DNA of 64,000 nt from Symbiodinium kawagutii (lineage: Eukaryota > Sar > Dinophyceae > Suessiales > Symbiodiniaceae), in contig VSDK01020320.1 of the NCBI GenBank assembly GCA_009767595.1, forward strand, positions 6,627 through 70,626. Reading direction: 5' to 3'. This document shows, one piece after another, positions 21,183 to 31,085 of this stretch; position 1 is the first letter of the stretch; every line of letters begins with the position of its first letter. Made by a program: the position numbers and the translations under genes. Below the pieces are notes generated by a model. It did not search any database, had not been told where the DNA came from, and saw only the letters and a list, made by a program, of their open reading frames with translations.

Positions 21183-22598
21183 TGAAGGCAGCTACAGGGG
21201 AGAAAAGTTCAGAGGCTGACTTCAATGAAGGGACCGGAGTTCGTTTCATCCTGCTGACAAGGCGCCTGAGCCACCTCAGCTGGAGTTTAAGACCAGTGAT
21301 TCTGCCCACTTCAGATGCAAGGTCCCTTTATCGCTGCCAAGCTTGAACATGTAGACATCAGGTAGACATCATGTAGCTGTGGAGCAAGTTCTATCGTCAG
21401 GATCCAGGCTGCAGCGCATCCACCATGTTGTCAGTGGATGTGTACAATTTGACTTCGAGAAAGTGCTCTCTGACAGTGAGGCAGCGGGAAGCCGCAAGTT
21501 GGCTTTGGTTGATCCTATTCACCTCTTGGGGTTTGTTGCGTTTGTCGCTTGAGGATCAACCAAACAGATTTTGACGAGAACGATGGAACAAAGGAAAGAA
21601 TCGAGTCCATCAAGGCAGCAGCCAATTGCCATGACCGTGCTTCGACACTCTTCAACACTCCTTCCCAGTTGAGGTCAACCACGAAGTGAAGGCTTCAAAT
21701 GTCAAGCCAGGAAAGAATCCTTGTGGAGAGGCCATTGCTCAAAGCATGATGAAGTCAGTGGGTGAATGCCTCTCGCTTCTTGAGGCCATGATGTCCAACA
21801 GTAGTAGAAGATACGAGTCAGCAACAGTGCTTCAGAAGCAGGACCCAGTGCTGTTTTCTGGTGTTGCTTGAACAGTTTATACAGTTTACAATCAATCGAG
21901 CCACCTCCAGGATGTCACAGATGAAATCAAAAGTGGATTCTTGATTATTGAGCTCAAAATCACAGACATGGTGTCAATCTCAGCTTGCAGTCCTTGCAGA
22001 CTTCAAAATAACAGAAGCGAAATGCAAGAAAAGGTTGCTTAGGAGGTTGCTAAAGAAGCAAACAACTTTCATGGTCAGGTTGATGAGTGTGGTGTGGACG
22101 AGCACCTCCTGGATGGTGATGCAAGTGTTTCTTGCGAGGGATAGAAAGATGATGGAAGATGATGAGAAGATGATGAGAAGATGATGAAAAAAGGACAAAA
22201 AATGTTTTCTGGCCGGTTCTCCTTGGTGAAACAGGGCTGCTTTGTGCTTTTTCTGGAATTGCACTGCCATAAGACTGCTGTTTGATAGCATGGACTTGAG
22301 AAGATGGGGGATTTCAGGTGTAGAGGATCCAAGCGATCCAAACCATCCATTCCTGGATTCCTTTGGCTCAAGCTGAAATGCCTGTGACTAGGCGCTGCAA
22401 AGCGCCTTGAATTCTGTGCCGCCGCTTGGAAAAGGCCATGGGTGACACTTGTGCGCACGAGCATGTAACACGAGCAGCTTCTGTGCACATTGTGCCAGGC
22501 TCCTGAGGAGCTATTCATCGGCCCGGGGACCGAACGAAGAAATGAAGACCCGATGCCTTCAGTGCTTCCTCTTCCGTTTCTTCACCCGATGCTTGCAG
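21183..22598. other. Unassigned stretch
   Basis: A 12-bp repeat (GATGATGAGAAG) lies near 22157-22190. No gene that I can support. Confidence 0.35.
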
Positions 22599-22626
22599 TG
22601 CTTTCATGTGCTTTCATGTGCTTTCG
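22599..22626. repeat. GCTTTCATGT minisatellite, 10-bp unit
   Basis: Two exact copies and a third partial copy, exact 10-bp period. Confidence 0.85.
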
Positions 22627-23287
22627 TTTCTTCAGGTCATGTCGCTATTTTGCTGCGATGGCGGAGGCCCTTGTGCGCAAAGTTCCCGGATGAGGCCTCA
22701 ACGCAAAATTGCGATGTCGAGTCCATGTTTTGTCAAAAGCCGTTTCTTTACATTCCCACTTCTTTTCCTTTCACCATTTCTGGAATCAGGGTGGAAACCA
22801 ACGGACCAGCTCCAATAGTGCCAGACCCAAGCACTGAAGACTTTGCTCATTCGGAGATCTCTTTGGCAGAAAGAAGTGCTGTACAATAAGTTTGGAGTCA
22901 ACGGTCAATTTTGTGTTGATGCACGAGAAATTTAATATTGCAGGTACCAGATTCCTCACAACCTAGGGTCAATACGCGTTGTCCTCAGTTTATTTTTGAG
23001 TGTAAAAAGCTACCCGGGCAGCAACCAATCGTGCTGAATGAGTGATGTTACAATTGCAAACATGCCTTTGTGTGGCTGGTGCTTTTGCAGCTCCTTTTGC
23101 TGTTCCTTTTTGCTGAGAAGAAATCATCCGATTCCCATAATGCAGGCCTTTGCCAATGCTCCAAGACTGGGACAAGCTGGGAGCTAGGGAAAAAGAGGCA
23201 CTTTGGGGTGCCTGCTTCGCAGCAAGATGCAACATGATGCAACCATGAAGGCCAGGCATAGCCTTGAGGGAGACAGCAGTGTGACAG
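22627..23287. other. Unassigned stretch
   Basis: No exon recognised. The right end is probably intron ahead of the exon candidate at 23288 (ACAG acceptor). Confidence 0.3.
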
Positions 23288-23460
23288 GTTGTGCAAGAGA
23301 AGCTGGAAAGTATCGTAAACGCCTTTGCTCGCGAACTGACGAGGGGCAAGGCCGTTTCCAAGCATTTTTTCAAGCACCTTGGGCATGCCACTGACCCGAA
23401 GGTCTTCATGAAACTGGGACGAAATGGGCGCTTGTTCTATCGTTTATGCGCGAACCCAAG
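23288..23460 (+). CDS. Exon candidate, unknown protein
   Basis: After an ACAG acceptor the frame reads VVQEKLESIVNAFARELTRG, then KHFFKHLGHATDPKVFMKLGRNGRLFYRLCANPS. The composition is charged and amphipathic, much better protein text than its flanks, and no stop occurs for the whole length. The FxRELxRG pattern followed by a short basic strand reminds me loosely of a small domain seen in many dinoflagellate proteins, but I cannot name it. It ends next to the 10-bp minisatellite at 23465. No neighbouring exon could be linked with confidence. Confidence 0.35.
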
Positions 23461-23464
23461 CAAC

Positions 23465-23504
23465 ATGCACTTAGATGCACTTAGATGCACTTAGATGCAC
23501 TTAC
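23465..23504. repeat. ATGCACTTAG minisatellite, 10-bp unit, 4 copies
   Basis: Four consecutive copies, the last ending AC. A weaker TTTTGAATCAT repeat with 9-10 bp spacing follows at 23509-23537. Confidence 0.95.
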
Positions 23505-24979
23505 CCATTTTTGAATCATTTTGATCATTTTGAATCCTATGGGATTGTGAAGATTTATGAAGTCAGTGAGGGTCACCCTGTGATGCTTCGAGGCACCTTA
23601 GATAAGCAGCTGACCGCCTTCTCGATGCACATCAAGGGTGCCATCGTTGAGTGCCCTCGGACTCCAGTCTTTCAACCATATGCAGCACATATGCACTCCT
23701 TATATCTTTCCACCGCTCTCCTTATCTTAGATTGAAGACCTGCTCAATTGAATCTTTAAATCCTTGGAGTCCTTGGAGATTGAAGGTACCCTTTCAGCCA
23801 TATGCAGCACATAAGACATCGCCTCAGAATGGTGACAAGTGACAGAGGGCGTTTCATGTAGTCTGAACCATGCCCAAAATCCGAATGCACATGAGGCTTT
23901 GGATATGATCTTACAGACTTTACGCATGTGCCTGCTCATGCCTCAGAAAACTGGTTCTGAACTTGTCAGGATAAGAAAAAATGCATTCTACTCTACAGTG
24001 CAGATTCATTTCTGCACGTGGATTGCTGGTCTCTTGTTCTTTCTGCCAACAAGTTGAAATCAAAACTCAAAAACTCAGGTTTCATTGCCTTCAGATGCCC
24101 TTGCAGCTGTCATTGTCATGGACAATCGGCCCACTACCTATTTATGCCTGACTTGACGGAACCGGCCGTTCAGCACAAATACTTTGTAGCCACCAGATCC
24201 TCTCTTATTTTCCGATGTCCTACCGCAGTATTTTCGGGGCTTCACGACATGATTTCATCCAAGGCGGATGAATTTGGTTTTCTCGTCGCCAATGGAACGA
24301 GATGAGTTCGTCACTTGCATGCTGGTGGGGTTCCTACAGAGTGAGTGCCGGTAGCAGTCTTTCACCTGTTTGGCCATCTGCAGATTCATATTTTGTGCAC
24401 AGGTTCTGAAGGAGCGGCACAGACGAAATAATTCCTGATGTCGGATCCTCAAGTTCAAAAAGTCAGTTCCATGGAGATACCAGAGATATCACATTATTCT
24501 CCAGAACCTTTTGAACCTATTTGATCTTGTTCTGGGCACAGGGAACAGGGGCTTCTGCTTCTATGTCAGAGAGTCATGGCGTTTGAACTGGTCCAAACCA
24601 TTTCTACTGAAGTAGAAGACCGCGGCAGGGCGAAATCCTGTATGCTTGGCAAACTTCACAGAAATGAAACGCATCATTTTTGTTGGTAAGTTCATTTGCC
24701 ACATTCTCTGCGATAGTTGGTATTGACCCATTCTGCCCAAACTCGCATAGAGAGTGCAAATCCTGCGCTTTTAAATTCAGTTTCATCCTGGCTTTTGGCT
24801 GCATTTAAGGACGTTATCTCTGCCATCCGATGGCAGGACCTTATGCCAACCGGAATGACTCGATGGGCAGTTCATCATTTAGACTTGCACCAATCTCCAA
24901 ACACATAGCTACAGCAGCTTGTGGCACAGCAAACTCATTGTCAAGCAGCAAGGGGCACATCAGTTTCACAAGCCTTGCA
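23505..24979. other. Unassigned, possible small exons
   Basis: The frame at about 24160-24305 (+) (KYFVATRSSLIFRCPTAVFS...) reads like protein but has no defined borders. The remainder shows nothing. Confidence 0.25.
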
Positions 24980-25100
24980 AGGACACACACATGCACCAGC
25001 ACGAACACGAACACAAACAAAGCTCGCCCACACACACACGAACACACGCACACACACAGAGACACATGCAAAGGCACACGCACACACACAAGGACACATA
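24980..25100. repeat. Degenerate (AC)n tract
   Basis: CACACA words interrupted by GAACACG and AGAGACAC variants. Thr/His-rich frames here are artefacts of the repeat. Confidence 0.85.
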
Positions 25101-26041
25101 TTTCGCATCCATGCTATTGGTCTGCTCAGTCCACTGGCTTCGCTTCACACAGAAGTGCCTGTGGCGCTTTACATACCCAGCTGCGCTGCGTAGATGCCAT
25201 CTCGGCTGAATCAAACAAGTCTCACCCACAAACCACAAGAAAATGGCGCGCTGTGCTCGACTGCCCTCGACTGCGCTTGACTGCGCTTCTTTGATCTCCT
25301 TTGCAGCTCTATTTTCACTTACATTGGATTTGTTGATGTAAAATCAGGTGTTTTGAGTTGCCATGTTAGCTGCCTTCACTCTGTGTTTTTGGTGCGCAAC
25401 ATGTGTGTTGCTTTGCATCGTTCCCAGGAGTTCCCAGAATGAGCTCAAATTGAGAATTGCCAGGTTAGTATACTCACTCAATTGATAGATTCATAGCCAT
25501 GTTAGTGTAGGCACTGATTTTGACATATAACCAATTGCCACGATTTTGGACACGTTTGATTTAGGGAGAGTAGAAACTCGATAAAATTTTCAAATCGTGC
25601 CTTACCGCGGGCTATTTGCTCAAGCTGAACCTGAGAAATCGCAGGCTTTGGTGCCAATTGGATCTGCATTAGATATTGATATTTCTCCTCACATTGGCCA
25701 AAATTTGAAAGACGCATTTCATCATTCGAGCCGCAATAGAGCTACATGCTTGCAGCTGCCAATGGCTACTTTCGTGCACGTGGTTTCAAAGAAATTTGTA
25801 ATCGAAGGCAAGGAATACGTTTTCATTCGGAACCTTTGCTGATGCTTTGCAATGTCAGGCCACATCTCACCACCGCTCGGCAAGATGCAGTCAAGGCAAA
25901 AGAGCACTGCAACCCGCCCTTGATTCCTTGGGGATATCATGCGTCCACAGGCACTGGTGCCTGTCGCAGGTCAATGACTCAGTCTTCAAATCAACCTTCG
26001 GGGCAGTTCTTCATCAGTTCTCTTAGTGTCAAACCTTGCAG
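25101..26041. other. Unassigned, with a 10-bp repeat at 25251-25290
   Basis: Four aligned decamers CTGTGCTCGA, CTGCCCTCGA, CTGCGCTTGA and CTGCGCTTCT make a diverged minisatellite. The frame at 25597-25842 (+) is open but unrecognised. Confidence 0.4.
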
Positions 26042-26242
26042 GACTTAGGAGAACTGGTCCACGACGAGCAAAGAAACTCCGAGCCAATTCCTCGGTCGGA
26101 ACGTGTCCCTGCAGCAGCCAGGAGAGCAATACAGCACATGGCAGATTTACAAGTAGACAACTTGCGTAAGGCAGTGGAGGTCAGGGCATCCAAATTGCAC
26201 TTCCGGGAAAAGCTCAAGGAGGCAACAGCAAGATGCTTATAG
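26042..26242 (+). CDS. Terminal exon candidate, charged helical protein
   Basis: Follows a CTTGCAG acceptor at 26035-26041. The frame reads DLGELVHDEQRNSEPIPRSE, then RVPAAARRAIQHMADLQVDN, then a basic helix, and ends with TAG at 26240-26242. The high charge, helical periodicity and absence of low complexity support real coding sequence. No family recognised. It would be the last exon of a + strand gene whose earlier exons lie upstream and are not identified. Confidence 0.4.
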   Translation, partial: DLGELVHDEQRNSEPIPRSERVPAAARRAIQHMADLQVDNLRKAVEVRASKLHFREKLKEATARCL

Positions 26243-27953
26243 CTGCTTGATCTTAGGCTTGACCTTGTGAATCTTCCCTTGCAACAGTAAGCACTGGGCT
26301 GCAGACTTTTAAGAGCTTGGAAAGGGACTCTGTATCTAGCTGAAACATTATGAGCCATCGAGCTGAAGGACCCTGCACTCCTTTAAACGGGCAAGTCTCC
26401 AGAAAGTCAACCTGAGAGTCATCGCATTCTCTGGTTCATGATTCACCAGCGATCCCAACCCCTTAGCCTGCATCTGAGGCACATTTTTGTTCCAGAACAG
26501 TTCATGAATTCATATTCGGTTCATTTATTTCATTCTTGTTCAATCAAAGCGATGAGCCAGTCACCCCGCTTCGCCCACACAGCTGGATTGGCTGTCAAAC
26601 AGTTGCATTCCTCATTTGGACACCAGTCTAGCCCACAATTGAGGCCAGGTTGAGCGCCAATTGCGCCTAAGTCGAGCCCTATTTGGAGCTATAATTGGGC
26701 CAAAGATGTGCGAAGTAGCGCCAACAACCTCCCGCCACAGCAAAACAAGAATCCCAGGTTTCAAGCTGCACCTAGACACGCAAAATCTGACTACATTCAT
26801 GGCATGGCAGCCAAAACTGACTTCAAGAAGGCATGCTCATTGAAACAAACATTGCAAAACGATACAACTAATTGACAACTGCCCAAAATAACAAGCATCC
26901 GGAGACAATGAGGTTCCAAGAGCCTCTGGTGCGAGCTGAAAAAAACCTCTGCCTACCTAAACACAGCGCTACAGAGATGTAAGATGGAACATTTGAACGA
27001 ATTGCACCCCAATGACACGCCATCACCCCCAGGGCAGTGTGGGTGGATTTATGATTACTGCAGATCGAAGACGGGATATCGCAAGCATGAGATGCGTTTG
27101 AATGACAACATCCAGCGTCAGCAGCATGCCACTTTGTTCTGGTGCAAGCCCGCAGATTTCAAATCCTGTGTTGGGATTGAGACTTGAAGTAGTATTACCG
27201 TACTCTTGGGTTAAAACGAAAGGTTGCTGCTGACCCCCAGGCACTCGTTGCGATGCTCACATCACATCAGCCAACAAGTTTCCTTTCTGAACATTTCTCA
27301 ACCGATCTCAGACTTTCATGTCCCTACGAACACGACCCCTGACGGTGCACTCCCTTCATTTTTTTTCACCAACCTTGAGTTCTCCTCTGCTTACTTTCAA
27401 GTTGAGCATTGCTGACTCTGCACATGCAGGCTTTCTGGGCAGAAACAAATGCCAAGCGCTCTCAAGAGACGTCACTTCGATTTCACATTTTCCGTTCACA
27501 TCTCAGTATCAAAATGCAAGGGGTTGCCTGGCCTTTGAAGCACACGGGATTTGATTCAAACATTTGAACAGCTGGAGGCGTGTTGCCTCCCTGATGGCTT
27601 TGCTCCCGGCGATGCGCTTGTCCCTCTGAGGTACTGAAAAGCCTTTAAGCCAGGTTTGGACGTCACTGTAGTGTTGGTATGACTCATATAGAGTAATCTG
27701 GAATCTTTTGAGCTCTTAGAAGTTCTTGTTCGAGTGGATCTCTTTCATTCTTCTCCCGCAAGGAAGAAAAGCGGAGAGCAATGAAAGTCCTGAGACCTTT
27801 CGGAGATATTGAAAGGCATTCTGGACATTGAAGCTTTGTGTTGCAGGTCTTTCTAATTAAACTGCTAGACCTGTAGATAGGGCCCTGTATATGTATGTGT
27901 GTATATATATATACTGTGTATATAAAGATTCGTATTTCTTTTTCTATTGACAG
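26243..27953. other. Unassigned stretch
   Basis: Open frames are short and unremarkable. A short TA/TG-rich run at 27885-27925 leads into the next exon candidate. Confidence 0.35.
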
Positions 27954-28174
27954 ATTGCGACCTGCTGATCTCCTGAAGCTTGTGCTGCACCCAAACGGAG
28001 CTTGTCGTGACTGCAGTGCTTCACCTGCAGAAGCTGAGGCGGAAGGTGCTGCTCTTAAGAACAGCCTTGTTTGGGAAAAGCTGGAGAAGCGGTTTTTGGT
28101 GCCTTTGGCTCGTGCTGCTTTCGTTTGTCATTTCTTGACTGACGGCGTTCCAGTACCAGGGGTTTGTGGGCCAG
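27954..28174 (+). CDS. Internal exon candidate, unknown protein
   Basis: A pyrimidine tract (27938-27947) and CAG precede it, and CCAG|GTGTAT follows as donor. The frame reads RLRPADLLKLVLHPNGACRD, an Ala/Glu-rich turn, then WEKLEKRFLVPLARAAFVCH and FLTDGVPVPG. Both splice sites and the sustained protein-like text make this one of the better exon calls. It may belong with the exon at 28576. No family recognised. Confidence 0.45.
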
Positions 28175-28575
28175 GTGTATGGCAAAGTGCTGTCAATTGG
28201 TGAGCTCGCGCGTGCAATACACTGCTTTGCAATGAGAGAGCAGTGCCTCGTCTATTTCAGTGTAGCAAAAGTCGGACATTGCTCTCACATCACGGCGCAA
28301 AAGGCATTATATCCATCACGCGAGACCGATGAGATTGCTTCAACTCGCCGAGTGCTCATTGGGATTTGGTCCATTGCCTGATTTGACCATGACATAGTCA
28401 AACTTAGATACCTGTATGTCCATGTTTGTGAAACTCAGAGGCTTCGCAACGCTTCGAAAAAGAGGCCCAGCATGGAATATTGAGTTTCCTGAAGCAAAAC
28501 GTTGAGTTTTTCCTTTTTCCTTTTTTTGAATTTTCTGCTCTTGTTTCCTTTGGAGCATCCTCACTGAACCTGCAG

Positions 28576-28765
28576 GCGCGAAACTGCTCTTTGGATGAGA
28601 TGGCTGCTGCCCTGGAGGCATTTGGAACTCTTTCCGTGCGCGACTTGAAGCTCTTGCGATGCTGCTCAACGGCTCTCGCGACACTTTGCAAGGACGAGTT
28701 GCCAGTTCTGTCTTGGTTGGAAAGGATTCGCTACACGATCAATGGATCCCTGGAAGGAACAGGAC
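28576..28765 (+). CDS. Internal exon candidate, helical-repeat (HPR/FASTK-like) protein
   Basis: The CCTGCAG acceptor ends at 28575, and a donor GGAC|GTGTCA follows. The text SLDEMAAALEAFGTLSVRDL, then KLLRCCSTALATL, has the look of the heptatricopeptide or octotricopeptide-type helical repeats found in organellar RNA-binding proteins of alveolates (a leucine-rich helix, the phrase FGTLxVRD, then a second helix). The remainder is CKDELPVLSWLERIRYTING. Only about one and a half repeats are seen, so the family call is tentative. It lies 400 bp downstream of another exon candidate on the same strand. Confidence 0.45.
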
Positions 28766-30019
28766 GTGTCAGAGATCCAGCAAAATCCTAAGATTTGTCC
28801 TGACACCTTTGCAGATGTAACATGTGACTGGACAACTTTAAAGACACAAGTTGCACATGAGAGCTGCAGTGGTGCAGAGCTTGCAACTAATTTTGTGAGC
28901 GAATGAGGGCCAGCAGCGTTTCCCGACTGTGTTCCGGCTTGGCAAAATTGAGGATGGCGGCTCAGCTCTGGATGAACTTCAAGATTTAAATTCATGAATT
29001 TGTATGTCATTTTGTCTACCACTGCTATTGTATGTCAGGTGGCCTGATGAGGTAGCAATACAGTTTGCCGTCCGTTTCGCGCTTGGCGCCATGTCTGAGG
29101 CTGGATTTTAAGATATTCCAAGCTCATTTTTTTTGGTTTTTGAATCTTTGGGAGAAAAGTATGTAGAAAGTTTGGAATCACGGAAGTTTCACGACGATGT
29201 TTGGGACCAGGTAGCAACTCCCGCGGCAAAGCCTCACTGGCGGTTTTAGACAGGGACGCTGCTGGACACTGACAAAGGGAGACATCAGGAACAGTCAGAT
29301 TGGACCTTTGAAGTGGCAGGTTCCACGGGGCAGTAAATCTTTTTCAGATGTGAAGACCTCGGTTTGAGAGCGAGCCTTACATGTCCTGGCCACGGCTTGC
29401 TTCCCCAAGTCCAGACTTGGAGCCGAAAGAAGAAAAGCTTGTCGTCCTAAGAGAGGTACCTGGGTGCCCACGAACTCTGTTTAGTTTGCTTGTTGAGCAG
29501 TTGTGACATTGATTTACCCCTGAGCTTCTGATTTTGCACAGGAGGACATCGTACATATTTGCGAGGCACTATCTGCATTGGAGGCAAGGCTTCATTTTCT
29601 TACATTTGGTGATTGTCCAAAGATGCTGACAGAATTTTGCATCGTATTTCTTGAGATTTTCCATGACTTCGCGAGGTTTGCGCAGAGCCTCTTTTCGCTG
29701 CAGTACTCAAAGACGTGCTGAACACTGTAGGCTGGGCTTGGTTTCTAGCATTTGGGAGTTTGATTTCTGGTGCCTTGGTAACTCTGCAGCTCATCGGGTG
29801 GGCACAAGATTGCTGCAGAGGTAGTCGTGGACAAAGATTTCCACGGACATGGCCTAGCGCCCCAGAGTCCGAGATATGGCTGTCGCTCCACCCTTGCTGC
29901 ACTGTTCTTCTGTTGTTCTGCTTGTCACCTTGTTTTTGTTGCTTTTCTCCTTGATTGTAAATTGTAGTTTTGCCCCTTATGCCGCGCACCCTTTGATGTT
30001 GTGTAAGGACCTCCGTTTC
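28766..30019. other. Unassigned stretch
   Basis: The minus-strand frame 29600-30091 (163 codons) is long but Gln/Lys/Arg-biased and overlaps a hairpin. I do not call it a gene. Nothing else recognised. Confidence 0.35.
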
Positions 30020-30051
30020 CTTGCTCGGACGTCTAGCCTCCAGCCTAGCAA
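30020..30051. repeat. Inverted repeat CCTTGCT / AGCAAGG
   Basis: CCTTGCT and AGCAAGG flank a CTAGCCTCCAGCCTAG-like centre, forming a short hairpin about 45 bp left of the foldback element. Confidence 0.55.
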
Positions 30052-30093
30052 GGCGGACAGCTGGCGGTTTCGTGAAGCGATGAACCCCCATGG

Positions 30094-30697
30094 AACTTGA
30101 ACGGGAGAGGCATCAAAAAAAATGGGATGCATCAAAAAAGAAATTGGGATGCATCAATAAAAAAGTTGGGATGCATCAAGAAAAAAATGCAAAGATCTAG
30201 GTAAAAGGAAAGCAAGCAAGGAAGCAAGCAAGGAAGCAAGCAAGGAAGGAAGCGAGGAAGCAAGGAAGCAAGGAAGCAAGGCAGCAAGGAAGCAAGCAAG
30301 GAAGCAAGGAAGCAAGCAAGGAAGCAAGGAAGCAAGCAAGGAAGCAAGGAAGCAAGGGGAGCAAGAAGCCAGCAAGGAAGCCAGCAAGGCAAGGAAGCAA
30401 GGAAGCAAGGAAGCAGGCAAGCCCTGCAAATTCAGAAGGGAGAGAAGCAAAAAAACAACTCAGAGAGAAGAGCTGTCTCAAATTAAAGCTGCGCCTTTTT
30501 CCTTTTGATATGGAAACACATTTTGTTTTTTGATCCCTGGCAATTTTTTTCTTGATACCCTTCGTCTGCATAAATGTTTTTTTTTCTTCTGTTTTGGGAA
30601 CTCAATTTTTTCCTTGATGCATCCCAATTTTGTTTTGATCCTCCGTCCTCATTTTTTTTTTGCATCCCATTTTTTTGCTCCCTCTCTCAACTTGAAC
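30094..30697. mobile_element. Foldback / Mutator-like non-autonomous element with 9-bp TSD
   Basis: AACTTGAAC stands exactly at 30094-30102 and 30689-30697, a direct 9-bp target-site duplication. Inside, the ends are inverted: AAAAAAATGGGATGCA at the left (ending 30131) pairs perfectly with TGCATCCCATTTTTTT (30661-30676), and AAATTGGGATGCATCAA (30141-30157) pairs perfectly with TTGATGCATCCCAATTT (30614-30630), in the order expected of true arms. The left arm holds three tandem units of GGGATGCATCAA plus A-run; the right arm holds drifted counterparts out to about 30525. The centre (30205-30420) is a GGAAGCAAGCAA satellite. Nine-bp duplications are typical of Mutator-like elements, and repeat-built arms are typical of foldback elements. 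No transposase frame is present. Confidence 0.82.
30205..30420. repeat. GGAAGCAA/GGAAGCAAGCAA satellite core
   Basis: A purine-rich, strand-asymmetric array of 8- and 12-bp units inside the foldback element. The poly-Leu/Cys/Ser minus-strand frames over it are artefacts. Confidence 0.95.
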
Positions 30698-31042
30698 AAT
30701 CCCCGTTTTGAACCGGTTGTCTCGGACAGGTTGGGAGTGGTCCAACCCCGTCTCACCAAACATTGGCTTCGCGTGGCCACGGTATGATTGACATTGCAAC
30801 TGCTATGTTTGTGCCTTCGCCATTCCATTGTCATTCCACAGTCTCCCTACCTCATGCAATCTGCTCTTTGCGTCCATCGCCAGGCCATTCGCGCTGAAGA
30901 TCGTAGAACCTGTCAGCCCAAAGTTGGCGAAGTTTTTGAGGCCTGGGTGAAGCTGTGCACAGTGGGTGTGCCTGCAAGCAATACGTTGTGCCCTTATTTT
31001 CTGTGCCTTTGCGCACTTATCATTGCTACGACTGCTGCTACC
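30698..31042. other. Unassigned stretch
   Basis: The frame from 30788 is open up to the gap, with VGEVFEAWVKLCTVGVPASN as its most protein-like part. No support for borders. Confidence 0.3.
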
Positions 31043-31085
31043 NNNNNNNNNNCACCACCACCACCACCACCACCACCACCACCAC
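31043..31085. repeat. Assembly gap (10 N) plus (CAC)n
   Basis: Ten N at 31043-31052 adjoin a CAC run of about 32 bp. The gap probably reflects a collapsed triplet array. Confidence 0.9.

Noticed and set aside
22350-22372. TTTGGCTCAAG on the + strand, identical to the last 11 bases of the dinoflagellate spliced leader
   Set aside because: The upstream half (GTAGCCA) does not match and no coding frame follows; 11 bases are expected by chance at this scale within a factor of a few.
29600-30091. 163-codon minus-strand frame
   Set aside because: Gln/Arg-biased, no recognisable fold, overlaps an inverted repeat; no splice or start support.
30132-30571. Leu/Cys/Ser-rich minus-strand frames resembling membrane segments
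   Set aside because: Product of the GGAAGCAA satellite inside the foldback element.
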